Of a stretch of 64,000 nt of DNA, positions 12,294-24,276 are shown piece after piece. Position 1 is the first letter of the stretch, and every line of letters starts with the position of its first letter. Both the position numbers and the translations under genes were made by a program. Source of the DNA: Glossina fuscipes (Eukaryota; Arthropoda; Insecta; Diptera; Glossinidae); NCBI RefSeq assembly GCF_014805625.2, contig NW_023998415.1, positions 9,616,341 through 9,680,340 on the forward strand. The letters run 5' to 3'. The notes under the pieces are model-generated. The model did not search any database. It was given only the letters and a program-made list of their open reading frames with translations, and was not told where the DNA came from.

Positions 12294-13124
12294 CAAAAAA
12301 CATTTCAATATTAAAGAAGAGTCAGATACCATTTAGTTGTAGTCCTTAATCGTAGCACATAAATACAACGTATCTATCTAAAGTTCAAACTTGGAACAAT
12401 ACGCAGCGATGATGGCTAATAAAACAAATTTGTTGAATAAAAGCTTGAATATTATGATGATGACCTTCGATTTCATGCATATCATTGTTATTTTATTTAT
12501 TCGCATCTCTTTTTTTTTTAAATCATATATAACCGATCGAATAAATATCGCTAAGAAGGTTTGACGCACGGAAAACGGAATAAATAAATAAAGTAAAGTA
12601 AAATGAAGAACAATTTTCTTCCTTAATTTCGTTGAGCCAATTTTACATTTTATATATATATATATGTATGTATGTAGGACATAAATGAGATGCTCTCTAG
12701 CAGAATATTTATAAATTTAATTGAAAATTAATTCGATCGAGCTCAAATTGTATCTATGGTCAAAGCTAAACTAAAAACGAAGAAGCGGCAAGTGGTCGCC
12801 GAAGGAGATGGAATGGAACGAGTCTAAGTGAAGTTTGCGTTTGCGTTTTTGTTGTTTCTCTTCCTCTTAAATTAAATGTACGTAATTGCACTTAAAATGG
12901 TAATAAATGCTTTGGCAATTCTGTCCAGGAAGTTTATTCAACAGCACTCCCCAAAGGTCAAATTCAAATGCAAAGAAAAAATTCAATCCTCTAGAGTAAA
13001 TTTGAAACATAAAGTGTTAGTCCTTTTACCCCCACTTTTGTAACTTTACAAAATAAGTAACAATACACTGAACGATGAGAAACCGAAAAAAAAAAAAAAA
13101 GAAAAATTTAACATCGTTGGTAAT
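11161..13124. other. AT-rich sequence, nothing recognised
   Basis: Contains an ATT trinucleotide tract (11481-11511) and a T/C-run followed by an A-run (12246-12300). A short region at 12780-12840 is less AT-rich but has no identifiable coding content. Confidence 0.5.
12246..12300. repeat. Poly-T/poly-A dyad
   Basis: A tract of T with a central C6 is followed at once by a long A run, giving a snap-back structure of about 20 A:T pairs on each side. The same arrangement occurs at 30354-30418. Confidence 0.85.
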
Positions 13125-13235
13125 GTTATTTTGGCCCGGCAAGCAAGCTCTTGGCTGTTATCAAATGGTGAGTTGTCCAGACAGACATTAAGACGGACAG
13201 ACATACGGAATTTGTTTGTCTTATGTTGCAAGTAT
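13125..13235 (+). repeat. Family A-like fragment
   Basis: Carries the ggcccggcaagcaagctctt stretch and the cagacagacattaagacgga stutter, followed by gtcttatgttgcaag, as in the right part of family A. It is degraded and the assignment is tentative. Confidence 0.4.
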
Positions 13236-13261
13236 ATTATAAGCTTAACACGTACCACTGC

Positions 13262-13299
13262 CACTACTACTACTACTACTACTACCACTACTACTTCTA
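13262..13299 (+). repeat. CTA/TAC trinucleotide tract
   Basis: About twelve near-exact units of cta/tac with one cca and one ttc interruption. Confidence 0.9.
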
Positions 13300-13439
13300 C
13301 TCACTCCATGAGCACCACCGACACCAATACCGCCATTACACTATTACCCCATTACAACCATTACGGCTACTGCCGCCATCACTGATCATACAGTCACACA
13401 GACTTGTTAACCAAGTTGTTATTTTTTATGCATTAAAAA

Positions 13440-13440
<1 letters not shown>

Positions 13441-13471
<31 letters not shown>
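13441..13471 (+). repeat. TA dinucleotide microsatellite
   Basis: Fifteen uninterrupted TA units, followed by tgtatatgcat-type sequence. Confidence 0.95.
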
Positions 13472-13477
<6 letters not shown>

Positions 13478-13830
13478 GCATCTCTTTTTCTATATTTGTG
13501 TACGTACGTATATGTGTGTATATGCATGTACGAATGTGTGGAGATTGTTGTTTTTGTTGTGTTAAAAAAGCACTTAAATTTACATAATTCCCCAACTTGT
13601 CTTCACGCAGAAATATCTCTATAAAGCAAAAATACACACCAGCAGTAAACAAACTTTTTTGTTTGTTTGCTTTATTCTTCCATTACTTTTGGCTTGCGTG
13701 TCTGTCCGTTCCCATAAACTGACTCTTGTCAGTGCGCGAGTGAGTGCGTGTGTAGTGCGCTTTCTTGTTTTTTTGTCTCTTTTTTTTCTTCGACTTCTTT
13801 TTCTTTTATGCAAATGCATATTTTAAATAT

Positions 13831-13858
13831 TCTCTCCCTCTCTCTCGCTTTCTTTCTG

Positions 13859-13920
<62 letters not shown>

Positions 13921-13956
13921 ACTCTTTCTCTTTCCCTCTCTTTCTCTCTCGGCGTG
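13831..13956 (+). repeat. TC-rich tract
   Basis: A 126-base polypyrimidine tract, mostly tc repeats with tatc and gctt interruptions. All open frames across it (Ser/Leu repeats) are artefacts of the repeat. Confidence 0.95.
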
Positions 13957-15810
13957 TATTCATGTGTATCCTTTTGCGTGCGTATGTGTGTTGTCTGTTT
14001 GCGTTTGTATGTGTGTCAACAGTGTACACCGTATCTGTTAATGTTCAAATTGCTGTTATTATTTCGTTTGTTTCTTCGACGAGCCGCACAAGCCTTTATT
14101 TTTATTTGAATGAATGATTGCTTGTGCTGTGTTGCTGCATAAGTTATGATAAAGTTTGTCTCAACTCTTTGGTGACATGACAAAAACAAAAGATAACAAA
14201 AAAAAAAAAAAAAAAAAACGGAAGGTATTTTTGTTCTGTGTGCTTGCCAATAAACGGCACGGGAAATGCGTTAACATTCGTCTCATTAATAACATACATA
14301 TATCCGTCCGTAGGCACAGGCATATACGTGCATATGATTGCTGTGAGAATCAAAGGTAAGGGAAACAGAAACTATTTAATAAATATCTTAAATTCTTTAT
14401 TCGCAAACCCCGCTGCGTACATTACATCCATATATATATATATATACACACCCATATACATGCACGCATACACATCCATATACATATATATATATATACA
14501 GACGTAGTACATGCACATACATACACACATACGCAGTTAGATAGATGAATATAAATGTCGTGAAGAAGCATAAAAACTAAGCTATGACAGAAGAAAAGAA
14601 AAGCAACCATGAGAAAGGGGGAGAAAGAGGGATGCGATAGCGCGGTTAAGCCAGGTACATAATACGTTTAAACGCTCGTTTGTATGTATCAGATGAACAC
14701 ATCACGTGTTACATGATTATTTCATGTGAACAACTCTCAAGAATTCACAATTGCCGGTAAGCAGCTTTAGAGCAGCAGCAGCGGAAAATACGCGAAAAGT
14801 AACAAATTACAGTACGTGACGTTCAAGTTGACTATTAGGATGAAGAGTGAAGCCATGTATGTACTAGATGTAAACACACGGAGACAAACACTCAAATATT
14901 TCATATACTTCTGTTTGCTGTATGCGATAAAAGTATTACATGTAAGTGTAAAATATCGCATAAAGTTATTCCGTTTAGGCGCTTAAGGCGAGTAAAGATG
15001 GCTCATGTAAACCTCTTCATATATATATATACAAAAGCTGGTGGGAAAGAAACTTAAGAAACAAGCGATGATTTTCTGTCAATATTGAAAGCGAGAAAAG
15101 TTCATCTCTTGCACGGAACAATATCGGATACGGAGAGGAAAACAAAACATTGACAAACACTCAACACTTTAACGCATAGTGTGCATATGTGCTTACCTTT
15201 AGATAACATTTATTTGTATATGTAAAGAGTTGTTGTACTTCTTTCCCTTCAAATCCCTAAAAACCGAATCAAAAACTGCTTTCTTAGCACATTGCTTGTA
15301 CCGCCCGGGGATAAATTAACACCGCATTATTTCACATTTATTCTATAGCTTTTTATCACAATGACAGTTAACTTTACGAGACCCCGCGTCGGATATATGT
15401 AAAATTGCTCATAAAAGACCTTGACCAACGCCCATTATTTTTAATAGTTCGTTACTTCTGCTACTGATTGTATTTAAGCTGGCGGTCCGAAATTTATCCG
15501 AAAAACAGCTAACATGTCTAGCATGGTTCAATAGTTGAAATCATTAAGAATTTCGGCAGCACTTTATCATTCTCTCTGCGCAAAGACAATTTGTAATATA
15601 TTACTATATATTAGAGAAGACCTTGAATCAAATACAAAAAAAAAAAAAGAAAAAAAACCGCCAGCTCCTTCGATACATCATGGTTAAGAATTATGGAACT
15701 GATGACCGTCCGACTAATAAAATCTTAAGTAGTACTTCGTACTTAGTTACGAATTCCCGCACACTCGTATACATCTACAATACCAATATTAATTAATATA
15801 TTTTTTTTTA
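13957..15810. other. Simple-sequence-rich stretch, no gene
   Basis: Contains an A run (14199-14218), several AT/AC tracts (14430-14500) and generic AT-rich sequence. Between 15290 and 15540 the sequence is more complex (for example gccccgtc- and ccgcccgggg-like pieces), but no domain or family was recognised. Confidence 0.5.
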
Positions 15811-15944
15811 TCCACCTGAGTGGCCGAGTAGGCGAGAGTCTCGACTATCAACTCAATGATCGTGGGTTCAAATCTCAAGTGCGGTAGAGTTTTTAATAAA
15901 ACCGAAAGCCTTAGATGCTAATGCTTTAAGACTTTAGTCTTAGA
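15811..15944 (+). repeat. tRNA-derived SINE, best-preserved copy
   Basis: Box A is intact: tgagtggccgagtaggc at 15817-15833, close to the tRNA-Ser/Leu consensus. Box B is intact: gggttcaaatctc at 15864-15876. The spacing is that of a type II tRNA with a long variable arm. The body (aagtgcggtagagtttttaa, then ccgaaagccttag, then gctttaagactttagtctta) matches the copy at 384-520. It is preceded by a short T run and followed by an AAT-rich tract. With both boxes intact it is the copy most likely to have been transcribed by pol III; current activity is not shown. Confidence 0.78.
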
Positions 15945-17712
15945 ATTTATCCTTTGGCTAAATTTATAATAATAATAATAATTAATATTTTATGTTAATA
16001 TTACTTATTATTAATAATAAATAAATTCGCCTTACCGTCAACACAGATAGTATCTTGGTGATATGCTCTTCAATGTTTGTCCATTTTCAAGAAAAAAGTC
16101 ACATCGGTTCCAAATTTTTCACATCAATTTTCTATATGAAAATATTATTACTTCCGGTATTATGTTGAGAAATTTTGATAATGGCTTTTTTTTCCAAGTG
16201 GACCGTTACGTGGCGAGTGAAATCGTGAAATTGGCTCGATCCGAGCCACTTTCAATGGAAATTCTTCTTTGGAATTATAATATGACAATATAGTATCGTA
16301 TTTAGGGGCATACAGATAAAGAAGTTGACTTAAATGGATTCAGAAAATGGGTCTGAATCAGTCGATATATTAAACCAGATGGACTTGTCATAAGTCCATC
16401 TGGCTGTTGCATAGATTCGCATAAACTTAATAATGTATGGCATAATAATTGAAATTTACAACAACAACTTGAAGAAAGCGAGAGAAGAGTGAAATTAGAC
16501 GTAAGCGCAATCATTAGAAACGATCAGCCACGGTTAAGAGCGTTCAAAATTCAATTTTATTAAGCTTGAAATGCACAATAATATCGGACAAAGTGTTTTA
16601 GGGATGGCGCTCTGTCCAACTGTATTGTTTTCATTGAATCATCAATGAATCATAGATTTGTAAGAGATGTGACAAAGTGCTTTGAATTTTTTTCGAATCA
16701 ATGACAAGTTTTTATACTTTGCATTTGTAACTGTTCTCTTCCTGAATAATTTCAAGTCTTTCAATCTCATTGTACTCTACACGATTTATTTATGATTTTG
16801 TCACTTTGAATATTTCTCGAAACTTCTTACAAAAAAATAAATTTTCCACATACTAACAAAGGATAGCTACTGTAATATTCAACGATGGAAATTGCTACCA
16901 AAACAGTGGACTTGTTTCCACTATAAGTGTCACTTTTTTGTTTTCCTATGCCATATAAGCTTTCTTATGAAAATTAAGTTTATTTATGAACGACCACAAT
17001 GCTTCAATTTTTGATATTTTACGACAATAGTAGAAGAAGAATTGTATCGCAATAATTTAGGGTAGGATGGAGTAGTCAGCAGTTGGCCTTGAAATGGAAA
17101 TTGTTTATCCTTTAAATATTTAGGCCAAAGCTCTATAGGGTTCATTAAAACTAAGCTAAGGGGATAGTTAAAAAAATGTTAACTATGGAATATTTTGCCT
17201 GAGAACGAGATAATCATAATACCGAAAAAAGATAATGATGGCAATGATTGTCATTATTCAATAACTAATGGAAAACACCAACGACATGTCTTGTGTTTAG
17301 TTATACGATAATTGCGTAATTAAAATAAGAATTAAGTAAAGGATATTGCAAAAAAAAAAGAAAATAAATAATAAAAAAGAGAACAGAAAGAAAAAGAAAA
17401 CCGGAATAAACGAATAAATCACAATTGCATGGATATATGTAAATATTCGCTTCATTTCTAAATTTCTAAATATGTTTAAGGGATAGATAGATGTACACCG
17501 AACAATTTAATATATCGACCCGACCAACATATAAAGCACGAGTGCATAAATCAGAATAAGCACTTTGTCACGTAGCGGTATTTGTATGCTTGTGTTTTGT
17601 GTTTCTTCTTTTTACATATGAACAGAACGAGTTATAAAATGTCATAATTTAGTTTATTAACTTTTTCTTGCCAAATTGCTATTCATTGAAGCACACACAT
17701 ATGCATACATAT

Positions 17713-17713
<1 letters not shown>
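15945..17713. other. AT-rich sequence with one strong hairpin
   Basis: Starts with an AAT/TTA-rich tract (15970-16020). The stretch 16080-16140 weakly resembles an internal part of family B. A perfect hairpin is listed separately. No gene was recognised. Confidence 0.45.
16375..16403. other. Perfect 12-bp-stem hairpin
   Basis: ccagatggactt (16375-16386), a five-base loop gtcat, then the exact reverse complement aagtccatctgg (16392-16403). It is not part of any repeat recognised here. It could be a chance palindrome, the relic of a small inverted duplication, or a structured RNA; the stem is too short for a typical microRNA precursor. Confidence 0.85.

Positions 17714-17751
<38 letters not shown>
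17714..17751 (+). repeat. CA dinucleotide microsatellite
   Basis: About nineteen uninterrupted CA units preceded by catatgcatacatatg. Confidence 0.95.
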
Positions 17752-17754
<3 letters not shown>

Positions 17755-20144
17755 CGATGCACACGTAGAAAAAAAGCTAGAAACTTTCATGTATATGTAT
17801 AAGGCCACATACATAACGAACATCCAGACATTAACGACATATACGATAACGATTTTTTCAATCAAAATTTTAACTTTAACTTCATTCTTCAGCTCTCCGC
17901 CTTGAAAGGTAAGGAGTTGGAGACTTATAGGTAGATATCTATTTAGTACAAATACGTATATGGTATATATTATATATATATATATATTATATATATATAT
18001 AAACGTATACGTGTAGGTACATATTTTAATATAGATGTATTCCGATGCGTGCGTGCACGTAAAAAAATGAAACACATTTTAATGGCATTCCATTGTTGCG
18101 CTCGAAAACTTTTTTGATATTTTTGTCATTTTGCAAGTTTTCTATGCGGCACAGGTGCGACGGAAAAGATCGACAAAAACTTACTATAAGTGTATAGAAA
18201 ACGTATGCGCACTTTAGCTAAATGCTAAATATATATGTATATATAGGTATATAAGTACATGTAAAATTGAACGGCGTATGTTTAAGCAAAAGACAGGGTC
18301 GATACGTTATTTTGTTTTTTCGAACCGATATGAAATGAAAACAGAACAAAACAAAAAACTTAAATATTAAAATGAAATTTCAAACATTAAAATAATACAT
18401 GTACGCATACAAACTTGCACATAAACGTAAACATATGGATATATAAAATAATATTTCTTTGAAGCAGAGAAAGCTGTTACCATTCATAAAACTAAACACA
18501 CACCGAAGATTTATATTAAGATGATCCATACATAGTCGGTCAATATCGATTGAAACAAACCAAACTGGCAAACTGACTAAAAGTATGCGCATTACATGTA
18601 TCAATTACCATAAAAATACCCAACAAAAATTGAACTTTTGTCCATACGTCAAACACAAATTACAGTTTTGCTTTTCTGCACACACAAATAAATTTAAAAT
18701 ACGCGCTTAAAAAAAAGGTGCATGTTTAAGGAACCACGTGTTAGAGAAATTGTATCGAAACATATACGATATGATGACACATCCTTAGTATAGCGTTCAG
18801 ATTGAAAAGAGAATTTTATTAGAAGAGATCTGGTTCTCTCCCGTATGGCTCGGAAAATATCGGAAATTGAACGTCTAGTATAATACATAAGAAACCGAAA
18901 AGATATATACCTATGTATATACCAGGTTCATACCTGAACCTGTTGAGAGAATGATTAAAAATTTCTTTAAAGCATAATTTTTGAAATATTCAAGTAATTG
19001 AATTGAATTGAAAAATTCAGCAAAATCAGCCGCAAAAGTATGAAAGGTATGTAGGAGTGACACAACAACACTATGGAGGCAGTCTTTTATCGTTTCATTA
19101 TTAATATTTTCGTTAAAAATTATACATAGGATGTAGGACTTGGTATCGCTTCTGCAAATAAAGACGAAAAATAATTGTTGAAGGTTGCGCTTGTACGTCC
19201 AAAACACTGCGACGGTCAAAATCGCCTTAATTTTTGTCATTACGTCTACGTCAAATATTTGAGAGTTATTTTACTTATAGCAATTAGTAGCACAGATTAT
19301 TGTAAGTTTAATGTAAGTTAGTCCCTGTAGACTGCGGTTGTAGTAGTAAAGCAGAAAACACGGAGGCACGGCATAGGTGAAAGGTAACTGCCCAGTGGCA
19401 GTTAGCGTCTTGAGTTTGAGTCGAGGGAAACAGGCATGGCAAACGTCAGACTTTGGGTAAAGGTAGAGAGGAAAAAAAAGTTAAAATTAATTGCATTTAT
19501 TTTTGATTCCCGGCGAAAGGACATGTTTGAATCGGTGAACTGAATAAATGAATTGTCCGATCTGCCTTATAAAGGCATGCCGGGAACTCAAGATAGATAG
19601 GTACAGTTCGTATCAACAGCAAGGATAGCAGTGAGTTACATGTGCAAAAGTATTAATTGCGAAACAAATTAGAAAAAGAATGCCGAAATAGTAGAAGTTC
19701 GCTAGAAGAACAATCTCATACTCATTAAAAATAAAGTCTGGAAATTAAAGGCCAGAGGGTGTTACTATGTAATTAGAAGAAGAAGTCTCCAATCTTAGCT
19801 ACAAAAATGAAAAGCTGAAATAAATCTCTAAGCTAATAAAGTGTAAAGTGAAAGCAATAACTTGGCCTTCATTGACTTCAATAATCAATAATATAAGGCA
19901 AGACTCAGTTCGGTAGGTCTTTGAAAGCAACGAAATCGAAAATAGGCGAAGTGATCCTAACGCGTATCATCATAGTCCTTACAATATCAAATGCACAATT
20001 TAAATCACCTCCAGGAAACCATAAAATATGACAGGAGAAGTATAATAATTATGTTTCTAAAGCTGTGCTAAATGTCGTTGTAAACACCAATGCACGGCTT
20101 AACATATGTTGATGAAATATTAATGCATGCCGCCAAGAAGTATG

Positions 20145-20181
<37 letters not shown>

Positions 20182-20744
20182 TGTGGGCAAGTGCGTACAC
20201 TGAGGCATCAGTGTAAAAAATTCGAACTAAACAACAATTTCTTTGAACATATATTTTTCTGTGTACTTTATAATAAAGATGGGATCGTGACGAAGTCTTG
20301 TTTAATGATCTTTTTTTCATTTTATAACATTTGAGAAGTAACAGCAGTCAACAGCTATTACTAACGGCGTCTATGGCATATTTATAATGACTGCGTGGAT
20401 ATGTAATTGATATTGATGATTTGATGCATATGCTGATGCTTATATACTTCTTCTATGCACATATAAATATATATATATATATATATCAACAGTCGTACAA
20501 CGTATTCCGTAGAATATAATATTATTTTTGTATACTTATTTATTAAATAAATTAGTCATTTTACATCATCTTACGTATGAAATCGCCTCGGTTCCTCTAC
20601 TCCAAACCGGAAATGGGAGAGATATTTCTCAAATGTTTGGGTACATGCGAACATGAGATGAGAGATTCATAATGGCGGACACAATCTTTACATACTTACT
20701 TTGTTTATGATCTTGAAAAATGTGCCTTAAAGAGTAAACTTGAA
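17752..20744. other. Unannotated stretch with one complex block
   Basis: AT tracts lie at 17963-18001, 20146-20178 and 20467-20486. The block 19320-19860 is less AT-rich and has structure I cannot place: gcccagtggcagttagcgtc followed by ttgagtttgagtcgaggg, then ttataaaggcatgccgggaa. It could be an old LTR or SINE but no ends were found. No gene was recognised. Confidence 0.45.
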
Positions 20745-20945
20745 CTTAATTTAGATTCTCGATAGGCCAATTTTCATCAGCATCAAACTGCGTCGAATAT
20801 TTGAGATTGTTCTCTTTACTTTTGCGGGCGCTAGGACGGATGGACATACTTAAATCCATTCAAAATTTCATGCTGAGCAAGTATATATGTAGTATAGTTT
20901 ATGGAGTCTTTGAAGCTACATTTGGATCTTGGGTGGACGTTTTGA
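20745..20945 (+). repeat. Dispersed repeat family A, fragment
   Basis: Shows ggacggatggacatacttaa, then ttcaaaatttcatgctgagc, then tttgaagctacatttggatc and gggtggacgttttgac, the right-hand order of family A. Confidence 0.55.
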
Positions 20946-21557
20946 CGAAGTAAATGTATCCCATCCTTCGGCGGTAGGTAAAAAAAAAAAAAAAAAAACG
21001 ATATTTAAATAAATTTTCATAATCACCGACTAAGTACAATGTGATGGATTGTCGGTCTAAGTTGCAGTCAAGGATCTCTTAGTAAGCTACTGGTAGTCTT
21101 TTATTTATTTTTTATTTTTTTTAATTGTTTACATGAAACATCGTAGGGGAATAAAGTTGTTAGAGTTTTGATGGTTCATACGTCTTCCACTTAAATCTGG
21201 AATTAAAATATTTTATAATTTTTTATTTATTTATTTTTATTTTTTTTTTTTTCTACGAGCGTTCTTCAGTTAGGTTCAGTTGGGTTCCTCGGTCGCTCTC
21301 CTATTGTGGAAATTTCGAAATAATAAAAAAGTTAATGTTAAAAACTGAATTCAAAATGCTTTCAAAAATCAATTTATTGCGCACACTATAGTGTAAAGGT
21401 GGTGAACATTGAAATGTCGAACAGAACTTTATGACTTCCTTTCACATTGTTGGACATGCACGATGTTTTATGTTACTGCGTAACACACTGTTGCCTTTCA
21501 TAAATCATCTTCAAAAGTCAAGTGTAGTAAGTATTAACTACATATCTGTGTATAGAC

Positions 21558-21589
<32 letters not shown>

Positions 21590-21758
21590 GTACATAGCTA
21601 CACGCAGAGGAGGAAAATGGGAGAGAGTGAGAGCGGGAGAGAAAGACGAAAACAGATACGGCAAAGTAAAAGTGCAATATTAAGCATTCAAACAATTTCG
21701 TATGAATAGAAAGTGCTTTCTGTCACCCTTAAGATGATAAATCACTTTTCATTGAATA

Positions 21759-21796
<38 letters not shown>

Positions 21797-22434
21797 AATG
21801 GGCATATACATATACATTACGATAATATTCATATACAACTATGAGATGTTGTGTGCGAATGACGTTTCTAATGAATTTAATAAAATTAAAATATAAATTA
21901 ATTAAAAAAAAAAAACTTTAAGATCTTCTATCTATTTTTAATATCCTTTACACTAATTTTTGATATTTTTTTAAATACTTATATACGACTACTGTGATGC
22001 AAGGATACATGAACTTTGTGCCTATGAATGTACACAGCGAGAAAGACTTGAGATAGATCCACATTTCATTGCACCGATCGATCCAGAAAGACTTGTCTGT
22101 CGGTATAACGACATTTTTGCATTTAACTTACAGATCGCAATTTTGATAAACTTTTGGCCCTTTAAGGTCCTTTGGCCCAACAAGGACAAACGCTATTTCT
22201 ATTCACTTAAAAGTGCTTGCAAACGAAAGTACGTTCTAGCATAAGATTTTCGTGGAAAGAAAATCAAAAAAAAAAAAAAAAAAACACAAACAACATTTAA
22301 ACACGTAAGGAAAGTGACCACAAAATCAACTGCATGCAAACAAAGCATGTCTTTAACACATTTCAAAAGTTTTATACGAAACACGAGTTTTCAAATTTTC
22401 TACAATCACTTCAAAATAATATTTTAAGTTAATC
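20946..22434. other. AT-rich sequence, nothing recognised
   Basis: Contains A runs (20981-20998, 22266-22284), AT tracts (21558-21584, 21757-21789) and a long T-rich patch at 21220-21255. No exon, RNA gene or transposon protein was seen. Confidence 0.5.
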
Positions 22435-22602
22435 TGAGCCTTATCACCACCGGACAGACAGGCTTAGATCAAGATTCACATTATGATTCGGAATCGATCG
22501 GTATAATGAAAAGTTGGTCTATCTTAAGCCACTCTACATGTTACATACGAACTAACTAACTTAATATACTCTGTACCACAAGCGGTGTAGGATATAAAAA
22601 TG
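22435..22602 (+). repeat. Family B right-hand fragment
   Basis: Order of motifs: ggacagacaggcttagatca, gattcggaatcgatcggt, aacttaatatactctgtacc, then the terminus agcggtgtaggatataaaaa. It matches the right ends of the other family B copies. Confidence 0.6.
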
Positions 22603-24114
22603 AAGCTTTTTCCAAGATACTAAAATGACGGTACTTCCTTAAATTATTTAATGCTTTACAATAATAGATTCGAGGGAACTGCATGAATACCAGTAATTAT
22701 GAAAGTGGTCTAAGTCAACATTACAAAAACGAAAAAGATGATGATAATGATGATATAATATCTTAAATATTATCCATTATTTTGTTTATTATATGGAATT
22801 CATTTCTTTCTACTTGGAAGTAAGCTTCACAGTTGAGTGAATTATTTGCATGTGTATTTGTGTATATATATATATATTCTTGTAAAGCATGTCAACAGAC
22901 AACGAATCGTCATAAATTAATGACATATATTGTAATACGAATATGGTATTAATTATAAGGTCACACATTAAATAACTATTTTTAGATGCTTCAGATCAAC
23001 ACCTTACTGCATACAGGAGATGATTTCTTTAGATAAAATTCTTCGTCTCATATCTTCAATTTTGTACCGCAAGGCAAATGCCGAAAACGTGTGAAAATAT
23101 TCTTTCAACAGGAACTGTGCTGGAAGCAAAGCCTAAACATATTATCTGCTTACTGTCATTTCCACACGCATTTCCCAATCCGCGTAAACTTTAATAATAG
23201 ATGCGTAAAATATTATAATAAGAGAGGATTATTTTTTAAGAGATAACTATTTAAATATGGGATGAGACTCTTTCCACAATTTCCACGATTTTACATTTTC
23301 GAATTTTATTTATTTTTTCATTTTTAGAACAAGCCAACAAACATGCTATCACTTACAGCAACAACAACAACAACAACAACAATTGGTATTCGGTTTCCAC
23401 GTCACAATGTGAATTTTGACGAAGGATGTACCTTTCTAAATCAGGCAACCGTCAATTAGTGGTGCTATGTATGCATAAACATTCAGTCGTTTTAGTCGTC
23501 TTAGGCTTGAACATAAGGCGACCGAATTGCAGAAGTATAGCATATAACTCAATTTATGTGTTATGTGTTAACATGAATATGAAGTGCGCCCCTTTCATAA
23601 AGTGCGCCAAGTCTTAGGAACATTCATACCTACATATATGTATATGATAGCTCTATGCACGTTGTGGCCGCTTTTTTTTTTTTTTTATCGAATGTGAAAA
23701 ATTTCGCAAATTTTGCATATATTGTTGTTTACTCGAAGTATTCGTTTTTAATAGGTTTTGAACATTGGCGAAATACGATAATCACAGTTTTACATCTATT
23801 CAGATTTTTTTTTTTTTGTTTTTTTTTAAGTGTTTGTGATGTGATTTTGTGTTTACGATTAACACCTGACGGTTCTACTCGCTGTGCAACGTGTCCTGTT
23901 CTCGTCAATTTAATTTTTTTTTTTTTTTTGCTTATTTTGACTTTTGATATTTTACTTGGCGACTACATTTCGCGCTTACCATTCTCTTAACTTCACATGG
24001 TTGGTAATTTACGGTTTTTAGATACCCGTTTAATTGATTGTAAACCGGTGACGTTTAAATTTCCAAATAACATTTTTGTTGGAATTGTTCTTCTCTTTTG
24101 CATTGCCTTCTTAT
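22603..24114. other. AT-rich sequence, nothing recognised
   Basis: Contains a CAA tract (23357-23382) and T runs (23671-23686, 23806-23828, 23913-23929). The 111-codon frame at 23655-23990 is made largely of the T runs (Phe repeats) and is not a gene. Confidence 0.5.
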
Positions 24115-24276
24115 TCACCCTACCTCTCACTGCTTGTGATATGGGGCGTATTAGGTAATGCCGACGTATGCAACACCCAAAAGATCTCGGGTTAGATCTA
24201 AATCTTGTTGAACCTATCGATTCCGAACCACTTTCCCTTATCGATCTAAGCTTCTATCTAAGAGTCTGTCCGAAAC
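24115..24276 (-). repeat. Family B fragment, minus strand
   Basis: Read on the minus strand: ttcggacagactcttagata, aagcttagatcgataaggga, ggttcggaatcgatagg, ttttgggtgttgcatacg, then atatcacaagcagtgagagg. This is the family B right-hand order in reverse orientation, ending just short of the usual terminus. Confidence 0.58.

Noticed and set aside
13748..14109. Overlapping 97- and 114-codon frames rich in Ser-Leu
   Set aside because: They are translations of the TC-rich tract at 13831-13956.
15811..15890. Functional tRNA-Ser or tRNA-Leu gene
   Set aside because: Box A and box B are good but the acceptor and anticodon stems do not pair properly, and the sequence recurs with a shared non-tRNA body, so it is a SINE.
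17683..18075. 130-codon minus-strand frame with Cys-Val repeats
   Set aside because: It is a translation of the CA microsatellite and AT tracts.
21258..21282. ttaggttcagttgggttc as telomeric TTAGG-type repeat
   Set aside because: Only one partial unit pair and dipterans lack canonical TTAGG telomeres.
23357..23382. CAA tract as a poly-Gln/Asn coding repeat
   Set aside because: No surrounding open frame of useful length; a plain microsatellite.
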